From contig JACDGF010000121.1 in assembly GCA_013815405.1 (NCBI GenBank), positions 1 through 6,693 on the forward strand: DNA of 6,693 bases, in the 5' to 3' direction. The notes beneath the pieces are model-generated. The model searched no databases, was not told the DNA's origin, and saw nothing but the letters and a program-made list of their open reading frames with translations. The stretch is from Caulobacteraceae bacterium (GTDB taxonomy: Bacteria; Pseudomonadota; Alphaproteobacteria; Caulobacterales; Caulobacteraceae). Made by a program: the position numbers and the translations under genes. Below, piece after piece: positions 1-6,050 of this stretch; positions within the stretch are counted from its first letter, which is position 1, and each line of letters begins with the position of its first letter.

Positions 1-565
1 GCCCCCCGGAATTGCCTGGAAAGACCCGGAAGTCGAGCAGGAAGGTCGGGAAGGCGGTGGAGGGGCCCAGCGGATAGGATGCCACGCGCCCGGAGCGCAG
101 GATGGGGAAGCCGGCGCCGTTGGCCGACAGGCCCTCGGGGAAGCCCAGGGCCATCATCTCGTCGCCCGGGCCCAGCCTATATTGGTCGAAGGTCGCGTCG
201 CCGGCCAGCCAACCCAGCGGGATGGCCACCCTGGCGAAGGCGGGTGGGGCGGTGACCGTGATCGCCGCCACGTCGCGCGCGCCGTGGTGGGTCCAAAGCT
301 CCCGCCCGCCGTCGCGGATCGCGAGGGGTTGGGGGGCGTAGCGCCAGGACCCGTCGGCCTGCTGGACCCGGTAGCCGATCGTCGCCTTGTCGCCGGGCAT
401 GCGCTTCAGGAGATGGTTGGCGGTGACCAGAACCACTCTCGGCTTGCCGTCCGGCGTTGGGTCAAGGATGAGAAAGCCGGCGCCGACCGTGCGCGTGCCG
501 TCGCCCAGCGGCTGCTCCAGCTGCACCGTGGCCGACATCAGATCGACGGACATGTCCAACGCCAT
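1..565 (-). CDS. Trypsin-like serine protease, C-terminus cut by window edge
   Basis: The reverse strand reads open from an ATG at 565 to base 1 with no stop, giving 188 residues of a chymotrypsin-fold (S1/HtrA-type) peptidase. All three catalytic elements are visible and correctly ordered: His51 in LVTANHLL (family form TAAH), Asp98 in ARDVAAI, and Ser186 in FPGNSGG, matching the HtrA-style PGNSGGP loop. Glycine-rich strands precede the triad (VGAGFLIL, residues 27-34). No signal peptide or membrane helix is seen at the N-terminus (MALDMSVDLM), so a cytoplasmic protein is inferred unless a later domain directs it elsewhere. The start is chosen because a strong AAGGAGG lies 5 bases upstream; Met5 is the in-frame alternative. 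The gene diverges from the SDR gene. Whether PDZ or other domains follow the protease domain cannot be seen. The substrate is unknown. Confidence 0.85.
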   Translation of the reverse strand, partial: MALDMSVDLMSATVQLEQPLGDGTRTVGAGFLILDPTPDGKPRVVLVTANHLLKRMPGDKATIGYRVQQADGSWRYAPQPLAIRDGGRELWTHHGARDVAAITVTAPPAFARVAIPLGWLAGDATFDQYRLGPGDEMMALGFPEGLSANGAGFPILRSGRVASYPLGPSTAFPTFLLDFRVFPGNSGG

Positions 566-570
566 CGACT

Positions 571-577
571 CCTCCTT
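571..577 (-). promoter_or_regulatory. Shine-Dalgarno of the serine protease gene
   Basis: On the minus strand this reads AAGGAGG, followed by the 5-base spacer AGTCG and then ATG at 565. It is a near-perfect anti-16S match and fixes the protease start at 565 over the ATG four codons downstream. Confidence 0.8.
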
Positions 578-584
578 CAGAGTT

Positions 585-606
585 CGCGACGGCCAAAGCC
601 GTCGCG
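585..606 (-). promoter_or_regulatory. Perfect hairpin in the leader of the protease gene
   Basis: CGCGACGGC (585-593) and GCCGTCGCG (598-606) form a perfect 9-bp inverted repeat around the 4-base loop CAAA (TTTG on the minus strand). It ends 7 bases before the AAGGAGG of the protease gene. No T-run follows on either strand, so it does not look like a Rho-independent terminator. It could be a 5'-UTR stem that affects mRNA stability or translation, or an operator dyad in the divergent protease/SDR promoter region. The inverted repeat is directly visible; its role is inferred. Confidence 0.5.
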
Positions 607-612
607 CGGCCT

Positions 613-640
613 ATTTGACCCCGACCTCCGCGACGCACAA
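613..640 (-). promoter_or_regulatory. Possible weak sigma70-type promoter for the protease gene
   Basis: Read on the minus strand, TTGTGC (640-635) and TCAAAT (618-613) are separated by 16 bases. They match the -35 and -10 consensus only partly (4 of 6 bases at -10). If used, transcription would begin near 606, placing the 585-606 hairpin at the very 5' end of the mRNA. A TTGACC (615-620) on the plus strand could be a -35 for the SDR gene, but no convincing -10 follows it. Confidence 0.2.
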
Positions 641-672
641 GCTGGCGCCGCGCCCCCGTTCCGCGACCCTTG

Positions 673-1515
673 ATGATAATGAAACCGGCTATCCGTAAAC
701 TGGCCTTGATCACCGGCGCCTCGGCGGGTCTCGGCGCGGCGTTCGCGCGGGCCTATGCGGCGCGGGGCTTTGATCTGGCGTTGGTGGCCCGCCGCCTGGA
801 CCGACTGGAGGCCCTTGGGGCCGAATTGACCAAGGCCCACGGCGTCGAGGCGTTCGCGATCCAGGCCGACTTGGCGACCATCGGCGTCGAGCGGCTGGTC
901 CTGGGCGCGGTGGCGGCCCGCGGCGGAAAAATCGACGTGCTGGTGAACAACGCCGGCTTTTCGATTCCCCAGAGCTTCGCGGCCGTCCCGTGGGAGCGGC
1001 AGCGCGATTTCCTGATGGCCCTGGTGGTGAGCGCCTGCGGCCTGGCCCACGGGGTCATTCCGGGGATGGTGGAGCGCGGGCGCGGGGCGATCATCAACAA
1101 CGCCTCCCTGGCCGGCTTCGCGCCGGGGACGCCCGGCCACACCCTCTACGCCGGGGCTAAGAGCCTGGCGATCAAGTTTTCCGAGGCGCTGGACGCGGAA
1201 TATCGCGCCAAGGGGGTGAGGGTCACGGCCCTCTGCCCCGGCTTCACCCACACCGATTTCGGCCGCGCCAACGGCACCCAGGTGGCGATGGATTCCTCGC
1301 CCCGCTTCTTCTTCCAGACCGCCGAGGCGGTGGTGGAGACCGCCATCCACGCCAACGAGCGAGGCCGGGTCGTGGTCGTCCCCGGCTGGCACAACAAGAT
1401 CGCCGCGGCGCTGCTGCGTTATCTTCCCGATTCCCTGGTGAAGGCCGTGGTCCGCGCCGGAGCGGAAAAGTATCATCTGGAAGGCCAGGCCGCGGCCGGG
1501 ATTGAGCAAGGGTAG
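673..1515 (+). CDS. SDR family NAD(P)-dependent oxidoreductase
   Basis: A 280-residue classical short-chain dehydrogenase/reductase, slightly longer than the usual 250. The Rossmann nucleotide-binding motif TGASAGLG is at residues 14-21, the structural NNAG at 92-95, and the catalytic residues are Ser145 (NNASLAG), Tyr159 and Lys163 in YAGAK. After the first beta-strand, VARRLDRLEAL carries basic residues at the end of strand 2, which in this family often favours NADP(H); that preference is inferred. Substrate specificity cannot be read from sequence, and a carbonyl/alcohol oxidoreductase is the safe call. No signal peptide is seen; the protein is probably cytosolic. The start is uncertain: ATG at 673, ATG at 679 and a TTG at 670 are all in frame within nine bases, and none has a clear Shine-Dalgarno. 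The gene diverges from the protease and is followed by a repeat element, so it may be a single-gene unit. Confidence 0.9.
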   Translation: MIMKPAIRKLALITGASAGLGAAFARAYAARGFDLALVARRLDRLEALGAELTKAHGVEAFAIQADLATIGVERLVLGAVAARGGKIDVLVNNAGFSIPQSFAAVPWERQRDFLMALVVSACGLAHGVIPGMVERGRGAIINNASLAGFAPGTPGHTLYAGAKSLAIKFSEALDAEYRAKGVRVTALCPGFTHTDFGRANGTQVAMDSSPRFFFQTAEAVVETAIHANERGRVVVVPGWHNKIAAALLRYLPDSLVKAVVRAGAEKYHLEGQAAAGIEQG

Positions 1516-1518
1516 TTT

Positions 1519-1658
1519 CCTCCCTGCCCTTCATGGGGAGGGTCGGCCAAAGGCCGGGGTGGGGAAGTGCGGATCATTCGCGAGCCCGGCGGGTTGCCCC
1601 CGACTTCCCCACCCTGACGGCTTCGCCGCCTGTCCCTCCCCATGACGGGGAGGGAGGT
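1519..1658. repeat. Modular palindromic intergenic repeat element
   Basis: This element fills most of the 178-bp gap between the SDR and P450 genes. The outer arms 1519-1542 and 1634-1657 are inverted copies matching at 22 of 24 bases. The inner arms 1557-1568 (GGGTGGGGAAGT) and 1603-1614 are perfect 12-bp inverted copies. Each half also contains its own hairpins: CCCTCCCC/GGGGAGGG around ATGAC (1634-1654, perfect), the partner copy at 1522-1542 with one mismatch, CGGCC/GGCCG around AAA (1544-1556) and CGGC/GCCG around TTC (1618-1628). The central loop is about 34 bases. Short elements built on a CCCTCCCCATGA-type core recur between genes in many Caulobacterales and other alphaproteobacterial genomes; this resemblance is from memory and not from a search. 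It could fold in RNA and act as a transcription attenuator or 3'-end stabiliser for the SDR mRNA. Confidence 0.7.
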
Positions 1659-1659
1659 T

Positions 1660-1665
1660 TATATT
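1660..1665 (+). promoter_or_regulatory. Possible -10 box of the P450 gene
   Basis: TATATT differs from TATAAT at one position and is the only AT-rich stretch upstream of the P450. It sits just outside the repeat element and 28 bases before the ATG, leaving room for a short leader that carries the Shine-Dalgarno. No good -35 is present at the right distance, because that position falls in the G/C-rich repeat arm. The assignment is therefore weak. Confidence 0.25.
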
Positions 1666-1678
1666 CCCGCGACGAACG

Positions 1679-1684
1679 AAGGAG
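1679..1684 (+). promoter_or_regulatory. Shine-Dalgarno of the P450 gene
   Basis: AAGGAG lies 9 bases upstream of the ATG at 1694, within a purine-rich run. It supports 1694 as the start of the P450 over any internal start. Confidence 0.65.
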
Positions 1685-1693
1685 AGAGGGCGC

Positions 1694-2953
1694 ATGGCCG
1701 ACGGCTGGACCCACATCGCCGCGGACGCGCGCCGGCGGGCCGATGCCACGCCGCTCGCCGACTTCCAGGTGGCGGACGTGGACCATTTCGTCACCGACAC
1801 CCATTGGCCGTGGTTCGAGCGGCTCCGGCGCGAGGACCCCGTGCACTGGTGCGCGGACAGCGAGTTCGGCCCCTATTGGTCGGTGACCAAGTTCAACGAC
1901 ATCATCGCCGTGGACGGCGACTGCAAGACCTTCTCTTCCGACGCCCAGCTTGGGGGAATCACCATCCTCGACGTCCCCGAGGACCGTCCGCGCGCCAGCT
2001 TCATCGGCCTGGACCCGCCTGAGCACGACGCCCAGCGCAAGGTCGTGGCGCCGATGTTCTCCTCGGCCAGCATGGCCGCCATGGCCCCCCTGATCCGCGA
2101 GCGGGCGGGTCGGATCCTGGATGAATTGCCGGTGGGCGAGACCTTCGATTTCGTCGATCGGGTCTCGGTGGAGCTCACCAGTCAGATGCTGGCCACCCTG
2201 TTCGATTTTCCCTTCGAGCATCGCCGGCTCCTGCCCCGGGCGTCCGACCTCATCCTCACCACGCCGGGGCCGGGCGGGCTGGTGGAGACCGAGGAGCAGC
2301 GGCAGGGCGAGATGTTCACCACCTTTTCCCAGTTCGTCGCCCTGTGGAACGAGCGCAAGGGCGCGCCGCCCCGGGACGATTTGATCTCGATGCTGGCCAA
2401 TGCCCCGGCCACGGCCAGCGACGATCCCTACAACTACATGGGCAACATCGTCCTCCTGATCGTCGCCGGCAGCGACACCACCCGCCATTCGATTTCGGGG
2501 GCGCTGCTGGCGCTCAACCAGAACCCCGGCCAGTACCAGAAATTGCGCGACAACCCGGCTCTGCTGGAAAGCGCGGTCCCGGAGATCATCCGCTGGCAGA
2601 GCCCGGTGGCGCACATGCGGCGCACCGCCCTGGCCGACGCGCAGATCGGCGGCAAGGCGATCCGGAAGGGCGACAAGGTGGTGATGTGGTACGTCTCGGG
2701 AAACCGCGACGAGACCGCGATCGACCATCCGGACGCCTTCATCGTCGACCGCGAACGGCCGCGCCAGCATGTCTCCTTCGGGTTCGGCCCCCACCGCTGC
2801 GTCGGCAATCGCCTGGCCGAGATGCAGCTGAAGATCGTCTGGGAAGAGACCCTGAGGCGCTTCCCGCGTATCGAGATCGTCGGCGACGTGCGCCGACTGC
2901 GCTCGAACTTCGTCAAGGGATACGAGGCGATGCCGGTACAAATCGTGGGGTGA
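1694..2953 (+). CDS. Cytochrome P450, CYP153-like
   Basis: A complete 419-residue soluble bacterial (class I) P450 without a membrane anchor. Visible hallmarks are the C-helix HxxxR (His111, Arg115 in EHDAQRK) that contacts haem propionates, the I-helix oxygen-activation motif AGSDTT (258-263), the K-helix ExxR (Glu297, Arg300 in PEIIRW), and the haem-ligand loop FGFGPHRCVGNRLAEMQ with Cys369 as thiolate ligand. The haem loop, the DTTR-xS continuation of the I-helix and the C-terminal SNFVKGYEAMPV recall CYP153 alkane/fatty-acid terminal hydroxylases, though CYP153 usually carries GGNDTT where this protein has AGSDTT. Membership in CYP153 itself or in a sister family is therefore unsettled. 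It would hydroxylate a hydrophobic substrate using O2 and two electrons from a ferredoxin/ferredoxin reductase, neither of which is encoded in the window. The preceding SDR could oxidise a resulting alcohol, but the 178-bp repeat-filled gap argues against a simple operon. Confidence 0.93.
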   Translation: MADGWTHIAADARRRADATPLADFQVADVDHFVTDTHWPWFERLRREDPVHWCADSEFGPYWSVTKFNDIIAVDGDCKTFSSDAQLGGITILDVPEDRPRASFIGLDPPEHDAQRKVVAPMFSSASMAAMAPLIRERAGRILDELPVGETFDFVDRVSVELTSQMLATLFDFPFEHRRLLPRASDLILTTPGPGGLVETEEQRQGEMFTTFSQFVALWNERKGAPPRDDLISMLANAPATASDDPYNYMGNIVLLIVAGSDTTRHSISGALLALNQNPGQYQKLRDNPALLESAVPEIIRWQSPVAHMRRTALADAQIGGKAIRKGDKVVMWYVSGNRDETAIDHPDAFIVDRERPRQHVSFGFGPHRCVGNRLAEMQLKIVWEETLRRFPRIEIVGDVRRLRSNFVKGYEAMPVQIVG

Positions 2954-2962
2954 GGCGGGCGT

Positions 2963-2990
2963 TTGTGGAATGCGGGCGTCGTGCTAATCT
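2963..2990 (+). promoter_or_regulatory. Putative promoter giving a leaderless mRNA
   Basis: TTGTGG (2963-2968) and TAATCT (2985-2990, within GCTAATCT) are separated by 16 bases. The G-C-T-A-A core partly resembles the alphaproteobacterial housekeeping -10 (GCTANAWC). A start about 7-8 bases downstream would fall on or next to the ATG at 2998. No Shine-Dalgarno lies before that ATG. Both facts fit leaderless transcription, which is common in Caulobacter relatives. The promoter lies wholly in the 44-bp gap after the P450 stop, so the small gene pair could be expressed independently of the P450. Confidence 0.4.
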
Positions 2991-2997
2991 CCTTATC

Positions 2998-3294
2998 ATG
3001 CCAGAGGAGCGGCCGATCAAGACAGCTCGCATGACCATTCTGCTCGATCCCGCCGAAAAGGCCCAAATTGAAGGCCGCGCGCGCGGGCATGCCCTCTCGA
3101 CCGGCGAATATGTCCGACGCGCCAGCCAGTCCTACGAGGCGGGCGTCGATGAGCCCGCCCTCGAGGCGATCGCGGTCGAGTTCGAGGCGAACGTGCGCGC
3201 CATGCGCGCAACGCTTCGAGACGCCGTCGACTATGCCCAAGCCCGGCTCGACGAAATCGCGGTCGTTCGAGGAAGTCGCCATGGGGATCGTTGA
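2998..3294 (+). CDS. Ribbon-helix-helix-like small protein, probable DNA-binding
   Basis: A 98-residue protein. Residues 9-16 (TARMTILL) form a short beta-strand, followed by a helix from about 18 to 30 (PAEKAQIEGRARG) and a second helix from about 34 to 46 (STGEYVRRASQSY). This strand-helix-helix order and spacing is typical of ribbon-helix-helix (CopG/MobC-like) proteins, which dimerise and bind DNA through the strand. Residues 54-90 are predicted helical and probably coiled coil (EAIAVEFEANVRAMRATL). There is no Shine-Dalgarno; a leaderless start at 2998 is proposed, with Met12 as a less likely alternative because it would cut away the strand. Its 3' end overlaps the next gene by 14 bp, so the two are surely co-expressed. 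It might be an autoregulator or an antitoxin-like partner, but no known toxin follows. Codon choice looks less GC-biased at third positions than in the flanking metabolic genes, by eye only. Confidence 0.75.
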   Translation: MPEERPIKTARMTILLDPAEKAQIEGRARGHALSTGEYVRRASQSYEAGVDEPALEAIAVEFEANVRAMRATLRDAVDYAQARLDEIAVVRGSRHGDR

Positions 3295-3490
3295 CCGACT
3301 CTTCGACGCGATGCGCAGTACGATCGAGATGCGCGGCGACATCGACCGCAATGCAATCCAGTTCAGGTCCGCGGCCGACACCTTGCTCGATCACGAGAAG
3401 CGTCTCGTCCGCTTGGAGACGCTCGACGAGTTTCGGCTTGCACAACGTTCCTCCCGGCCGCCGAGGCTGTCCGGCCCTCGGGATGAATAA
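3281..3490 (+). CDS. Small helical protein of unknown function
   Basis: A 69-residue protein starting at ATG 3281 inside the last codons of the preceding gene; a purine-rich GAGGAAG lies about 5 bases upstream. The first 55 residues look continuously helical (MGIVDRLFDAM, then charged heptad-like segments), including DHEKRLVRLETLDEF at about 37-51, and the tail is basic and proline-rich (RSSRPPRLSGPRDE). There is no signal peptide, membrane segment or enzymatic motif. I do not recognise a family with certainty. Similar small proteins ending in an E/K-R-L-V-R-x-E-T helix are, from memory, found next to ribbon-helix-helix genes in alphaproteobacteria. The 14-bp overlap implies translational coupling and probably a physical or regulatory partnership with the upstream protein. 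It is not a recognisable RelE, MazF or PIN toxin. Confidence 0.7.
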   Translation: MGIVDRLFDAMRSTIEMRGDIDRNAIQFRSAADTLLDHEKRLVRLETLDEFRLAQRSSRPPRLSGPRDE

Positions 3491-3514
3491 AGCGGTCGAT
3501 TAGACTTCGAAGGC
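3491..3514. other. Short convergent intergenic gap without a visible terminator
   Basis: This 24-bp stretch separates the stops of the plus-strand helical small gene and the minus-strand MoaD-like gene. I see no stem-loop with a T-run on either strand, so the two convergent transcripts probably overlap or end by Rho. Confidence 0.4.
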
Positions 3515-3763
3515 TCACCCGCCGCCGATCCGGGGGATGAGGTAGACTTCGCTCGCGGGCGTCAGCGCCACCGCCCCCGCGTCCTGGAAGATTTCGCCGT
3601 CGACGGCGATGGCCATGCGCCGGTCGATGTGGTCGCCCAGGCCCGGGAAGCGGCGGTCGAGGGCCTGGATCATCCGCCGCACGGTGTCGGCCTCGACGTC
3701 GAACTCGGCCAGGCCATCGGTGAACTGGCGACAGGTGGAGCAGGCGGTCACCACATGGGGCAT
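3515..3763 (-). CDS. MoaD/ThiS family small sulfur-carrier-like protein
   Basis: An 82-residue protein with the size and pattern of the beta-grasp sulfur carriers. Its centre reads ADTVRRMIQALDRRFPGLGDHI (split here as residues 25-46), the helix region of the fold, then AIAVDGEIF, and it ends in SEVYLIPRIGGG. MoaD and ThiS end in a Gly-Gly that is adenylylated and thiocarboxylated to deliver sulfur, MoaD for molybdopterin synthesis. This protein has three terminal glycines. Unusually, an ACSTC motif with Cys8 and Cys11 sits at the N-terminus. It begins 4 bp after the stop of the Mo-hydroxylase large subunit, so it is the last gene of that operon and is probably translated by reinitiation. A dedicated role in cofactor supply or sulfuration for this hydroxylase is inferred. 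GTG codons 4 and 5 are alternative starts. It converges on the helical small gene with a 24-bp gap in which I see no terminator. Confidence 0.75.
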   Translation of the reverse strand: MPHVVTACSTCRQFTDGLAEFDVEADTVRRMIQALDRRFPGLGDHIDRRMAIAVDGEIFQDAGAVALTPASEVYLIPRIGGG

Positions 3764-3767
3764 GGCC

Positions 3768-6050
3768 TCATCGCGCGTCGATCGCCGCGCGGACCTTGGG
3801 CGGCGAGAGGGGCAGTTCGGTCATGCGGACGTCGATGGCGCGGCGCACGGCGTTGGCGACGGCCGCCAGGGGCGGGACGATGGGCGCCTCACCCACGCCC
3901 TTGGCGCCGAAGGGATGGCGGGGATTGGCCACCTCGATCAGGATCGCCTCGATCATCGGCAGATCCGAGGCCACCGGCATGCGGTAGTCGAGGAAGCCGG
4001 CGTTCTCCATCCGGCCCTCGGCGTCGAAGACATATTCCTCGTTGAGCGCCCAGCCGATCCCCTGGGCGACGCCCCCTTGGATCTGACCCTCCACGTAAGC
4101 GGGATGGATCGCCCGGCCGACGTCCTGGGCGGCGGTGTAGCGCAGGATGGTCACATGCCCGGTCTCCGGATCGACCTCGACGTCGCAGAGGTGCGCCGCG
4201 AAACCCGGGCCCGCGCCCTGGGCGGTCAGGGAGACCTCGGCGGTGATCGGCCCGCCGGTCTTGGCCGATCGGGCGGCGAGGCCGGCCAGGGTGAGGGGCG
4301 GGAGCCCGGCCTTGGCCGGATCCAGGCAGACCGCGGCCCCGTCCAGCCAGTCCACGTTTTCGACCGGCACGTCCCAGATCGACGCCGCCCGCCGCTTCAG
4401 GTCGGCGACGATCTTTTGCGCCGCCTGGGTCACCGCCATTCCGGTGGCGAAGGTGGTGCGGCTGCCGCCGGTGAGCATGGAAAAGCCGATCGAGGCGGTG
4501 TCGGCCACGATCGGCCGCACCTTTTCGACCGGCAGGCCCAGGACCTCGGCGGCCATCATGGCCATGGATGCGCGCGAGCCGCCGACGTCGGGATTGCCGG
4601 TCACCACCGTCGCGCTGCCGTCCTCGCCGACATGGACCGCCGCCGAGGATTCCCCGCCGATATTGAACCAGAAGCCGACCGCGAAGCCGCGGCCCTGGTT
4701 GCGGCCCAGGGGGGCCTGATAGTGGGGGTGGTCCCGGATTGCTTCGAGCGTCTCCACATAGCCGATGTTGCGGAAGGTCGGGCCGTAGGCCGCCTTGACC
4801 CCGTCCCGCACCGCGTTCTTTTCGCGCAGGGCGATGGGGTCGATGCCCAGCTTCAGCGCCAGCTCGTCCATGGCGCTCTCGACGGCGAAGGCGGAGATCG
4901 GCGCCCCGGGGGCGCGGTAGGCGGCGACCTTGGGGCTGTTGGTGACCACGTCCCAGCCGGTGATGCGGAAATTAGGCACGTCGTAGCAGGCCAGGGCGGT
5001 CATGCTGCCGGGCACGACGGGGGAACCGGGAAAGGCGCCGGCCTGGTATTTGAGCTCCACCTCCGCGGCGGTGATCCTGCCGTCGCTCGTGGCGCCGAGC
5101 TTGACCGTCACCACCGCGCCGGAGGTCGGCCCCGTGGCCCGGAACACCTCGTCCCTGGTCATCACCATCTTCACCGGCGCGCCTGCTTGTCGCGAAAGGG
5201 CGAGCGCCAGGGGTTCCAGATAGACCGTGGTCTTGCCCCCGAACCCGCCGCCGATCTCCGAGGGCGTGACGCGGATGTCCGAGGCGTTCAGGCCCAGCAG
5301 CTTGGCGCAAAAGGTGCGGACCATGAACTGGCCCTGGCTGGAACTCCACACCTGGGACTGGCCGTCGGAAGCGAAGGCGGCGACGCAGGCGTGGGGCTCG
5401 ATATAGCCCTGGTGGACGGCGGCGGTGACATAGCGGCCTTCGAGGACCACGTCGGCGGCGGCGAAGCCCTCGGCCAGGTCGCCGCGGGTGAGCTCATTGC
5501 GCGCGGCGATGTTGGACGGCGCCTGCGGCGTCTCCTCGAGGCCCTGCGTGAACAGGTGCGCGTGCAGCAGCGGCGCGCCCGGGGCCATCGCCGCCTCGAC
5601 GTCGATGACGTGGGGCAGAACCTCATAGTCGACCGTGATCAGGCTGAGCGCCGCGTCGGCCACCGCGGCGGAGGTGGCGGCGACGGCGGCCACCGCGTGG
5701 CCGTCATAGAGGGCCTTGCCCCGCGCCATGCAGTTTTGCGACAGGTCGCGCAGATTCGCGGCCCCCTCCCCGGCCTCGTATTCCTCGGACGCGAGATCGG
5801 GAAAGTCGGCGGCGGTGACGATCGCCTTCACCCCGGCCAGGGCGCGCGCCCGGCGGGTGTCGATCGAAAGGATGCGCGCGTGGGCGTGAGGGCTGCGCTT
5901 GACCTTGCCCACCAGCATGCCCGGCAGGGCGAAATCGGCCCCGAACGCGGCCCGGCCGGTCACCTTGTCGGCCCCGTCGGGGCGCACCGGCCGGGTTCCA
6001 ATCACCTTGAGGCCGGCCCTGGCCGGCGGCCGGTCGATCACGTCGCTCAT
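3768..6050 (-). CDS. Molybdopterin-binding subunit of a molybdenum hydroxylase (xanthine dehydrogenase/aldehyde oxidase family)
   Basis: A 760-residue catalytic large subunit, the usual length for CoxL-type separate subunits. An a/b hammerhead domain occupies about residues 15-135 (GRAAFGADFALPGMLVGKV; LYDGHAVAAVAA), followed by the two Mo-cofactor-binding domains (about 150-390 and 410-700). Key motifs are SEIGGGFGGK (ending Lys273), the active-site loop AYRAPGAP (Tyr378-Pro385), QDVGRAIHP, EGQIQGGVAQG and GAKGVGEAPIVPP with the conserved catalytic Glu721. The enzyme would hydroxylate a substrate with water-derived oxygen at a Mo(=O)(=S/O) centre and pass electrons to the [2Fe-2S] subunit. 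The loop lacks the Cys of AYRCSFR in form I CO dehydrogenase, so CO is an unlikely substrate; the true one is unknown. The ATG at 6050 shares one base with the stop of the preceding gene (TGATG). The frame stays open upstream to beyond 6380, but family alignment begins after MSDVIDRP. Confidence 0.92.
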   Translation of the reverse strand: MSDVIDRPPARAGLKVIGTRPVRPDGADKVTGRAAFGADFALPGMLVGKVKRSPHAHARILSIDTRRARALAGVKAIVTAADFPDLASEEYEAGEGAANLRDLSQNCMARGKALYDGHAVAAVAATSAAVADAALSLITVDYEVLPHVIDVEAAMAPGAPLLHAHLFTQGLEETPQAPSNIAARNELTRGDLAEGFAAADVVLEGRYVTAAVHQGYIEPHACVAAFASDGQSQVWSSSQGQFMVRTFCAKLLGLNASDIRVTPSEIGGGFGGKTTVYLEPLALALSRQAGAPVKMVMTRDEVFRATGPTSGAVVTVKLGATSDGRITAAEVELKYQAGAFPGSPVVPGSMTALACYDVPNFRITGWDVVTNSPKVAAYRAPGAPISAFAVESAMDELALKLGIDPIALREKNAVRDGVKAAYGPTFRNIGYVETLEAIRDHPHYQAPLGRNQGRGFAVGFWFNIGGESSAAVHVGEDGSATVVTGNPDVGGSRASMAMMAAEVLGLPVEKVRPIVADTASIGFSMLTGGSRTTFATGMAVTQAAQKIVADLKRRAASIWDVPVENVDWLDGAAVCLDPAKAGLPPLTLAGLAARSAKTGGPITAEVSLTAQGAGPGFAAHLCDVEVDPETGHVTILRYTAAQDVGRAIHPAYVEGQIQGGVAQGIGWALNEEYVFDAEGRMENAGFLDYRMPVASDLPMIEAILIEVANPRHPFGAKGVGEAPIVPPLAAVANAVRRAIDVRMTELPLSPPKVRAAIDAR

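Noticed and set aside
577..1509. A 310-codon minus-strand open frame opposite the SDR gene
   Set aside because: It is antisense to a gene with a complete SDR motif set, and its product is a low-complexity Gly/Arg/His-rich shadow. It also conflicts with the protease leader.
1634..1663. Rho-independent terminator of the SDR gene formed by the CCCTCCCC/GGGGAGGG hairpin followed by TTTAT
   Set aside because: The hairpin is strong, but only three Ts follow and they are separated from the stem by AGG. It is better explained as part of the larger repeat element, though it may still attenuate transcription.
1574..2941. A 455-codon minus-strand open frame opposite the P450
   Set aside because: It has no recognisable domain, runs through the palindromic repeat, and lies fully antisense to a P450 with all hallmarks intact.
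2955..2979. Two GCGGGCGT direct repeats, 17 bp apart, flanking the -35 of the small-gene promoter, considered as an operator for the ribbon-helix-helix protein
   Set aside because: The same 8-mer also occurs within coding sequence near 3139 and 3555, so it is not specific enough in this GC-rich DNA to call an operator.
2998..3490. A classical type II toxin-antitoxin pair
   Set aside because: The first gene fits a ribbon-helix-helix antitoxin, but the second lacks any RelE/ParE, MazF, PIN or HipA-like feature, so the label is not supported.
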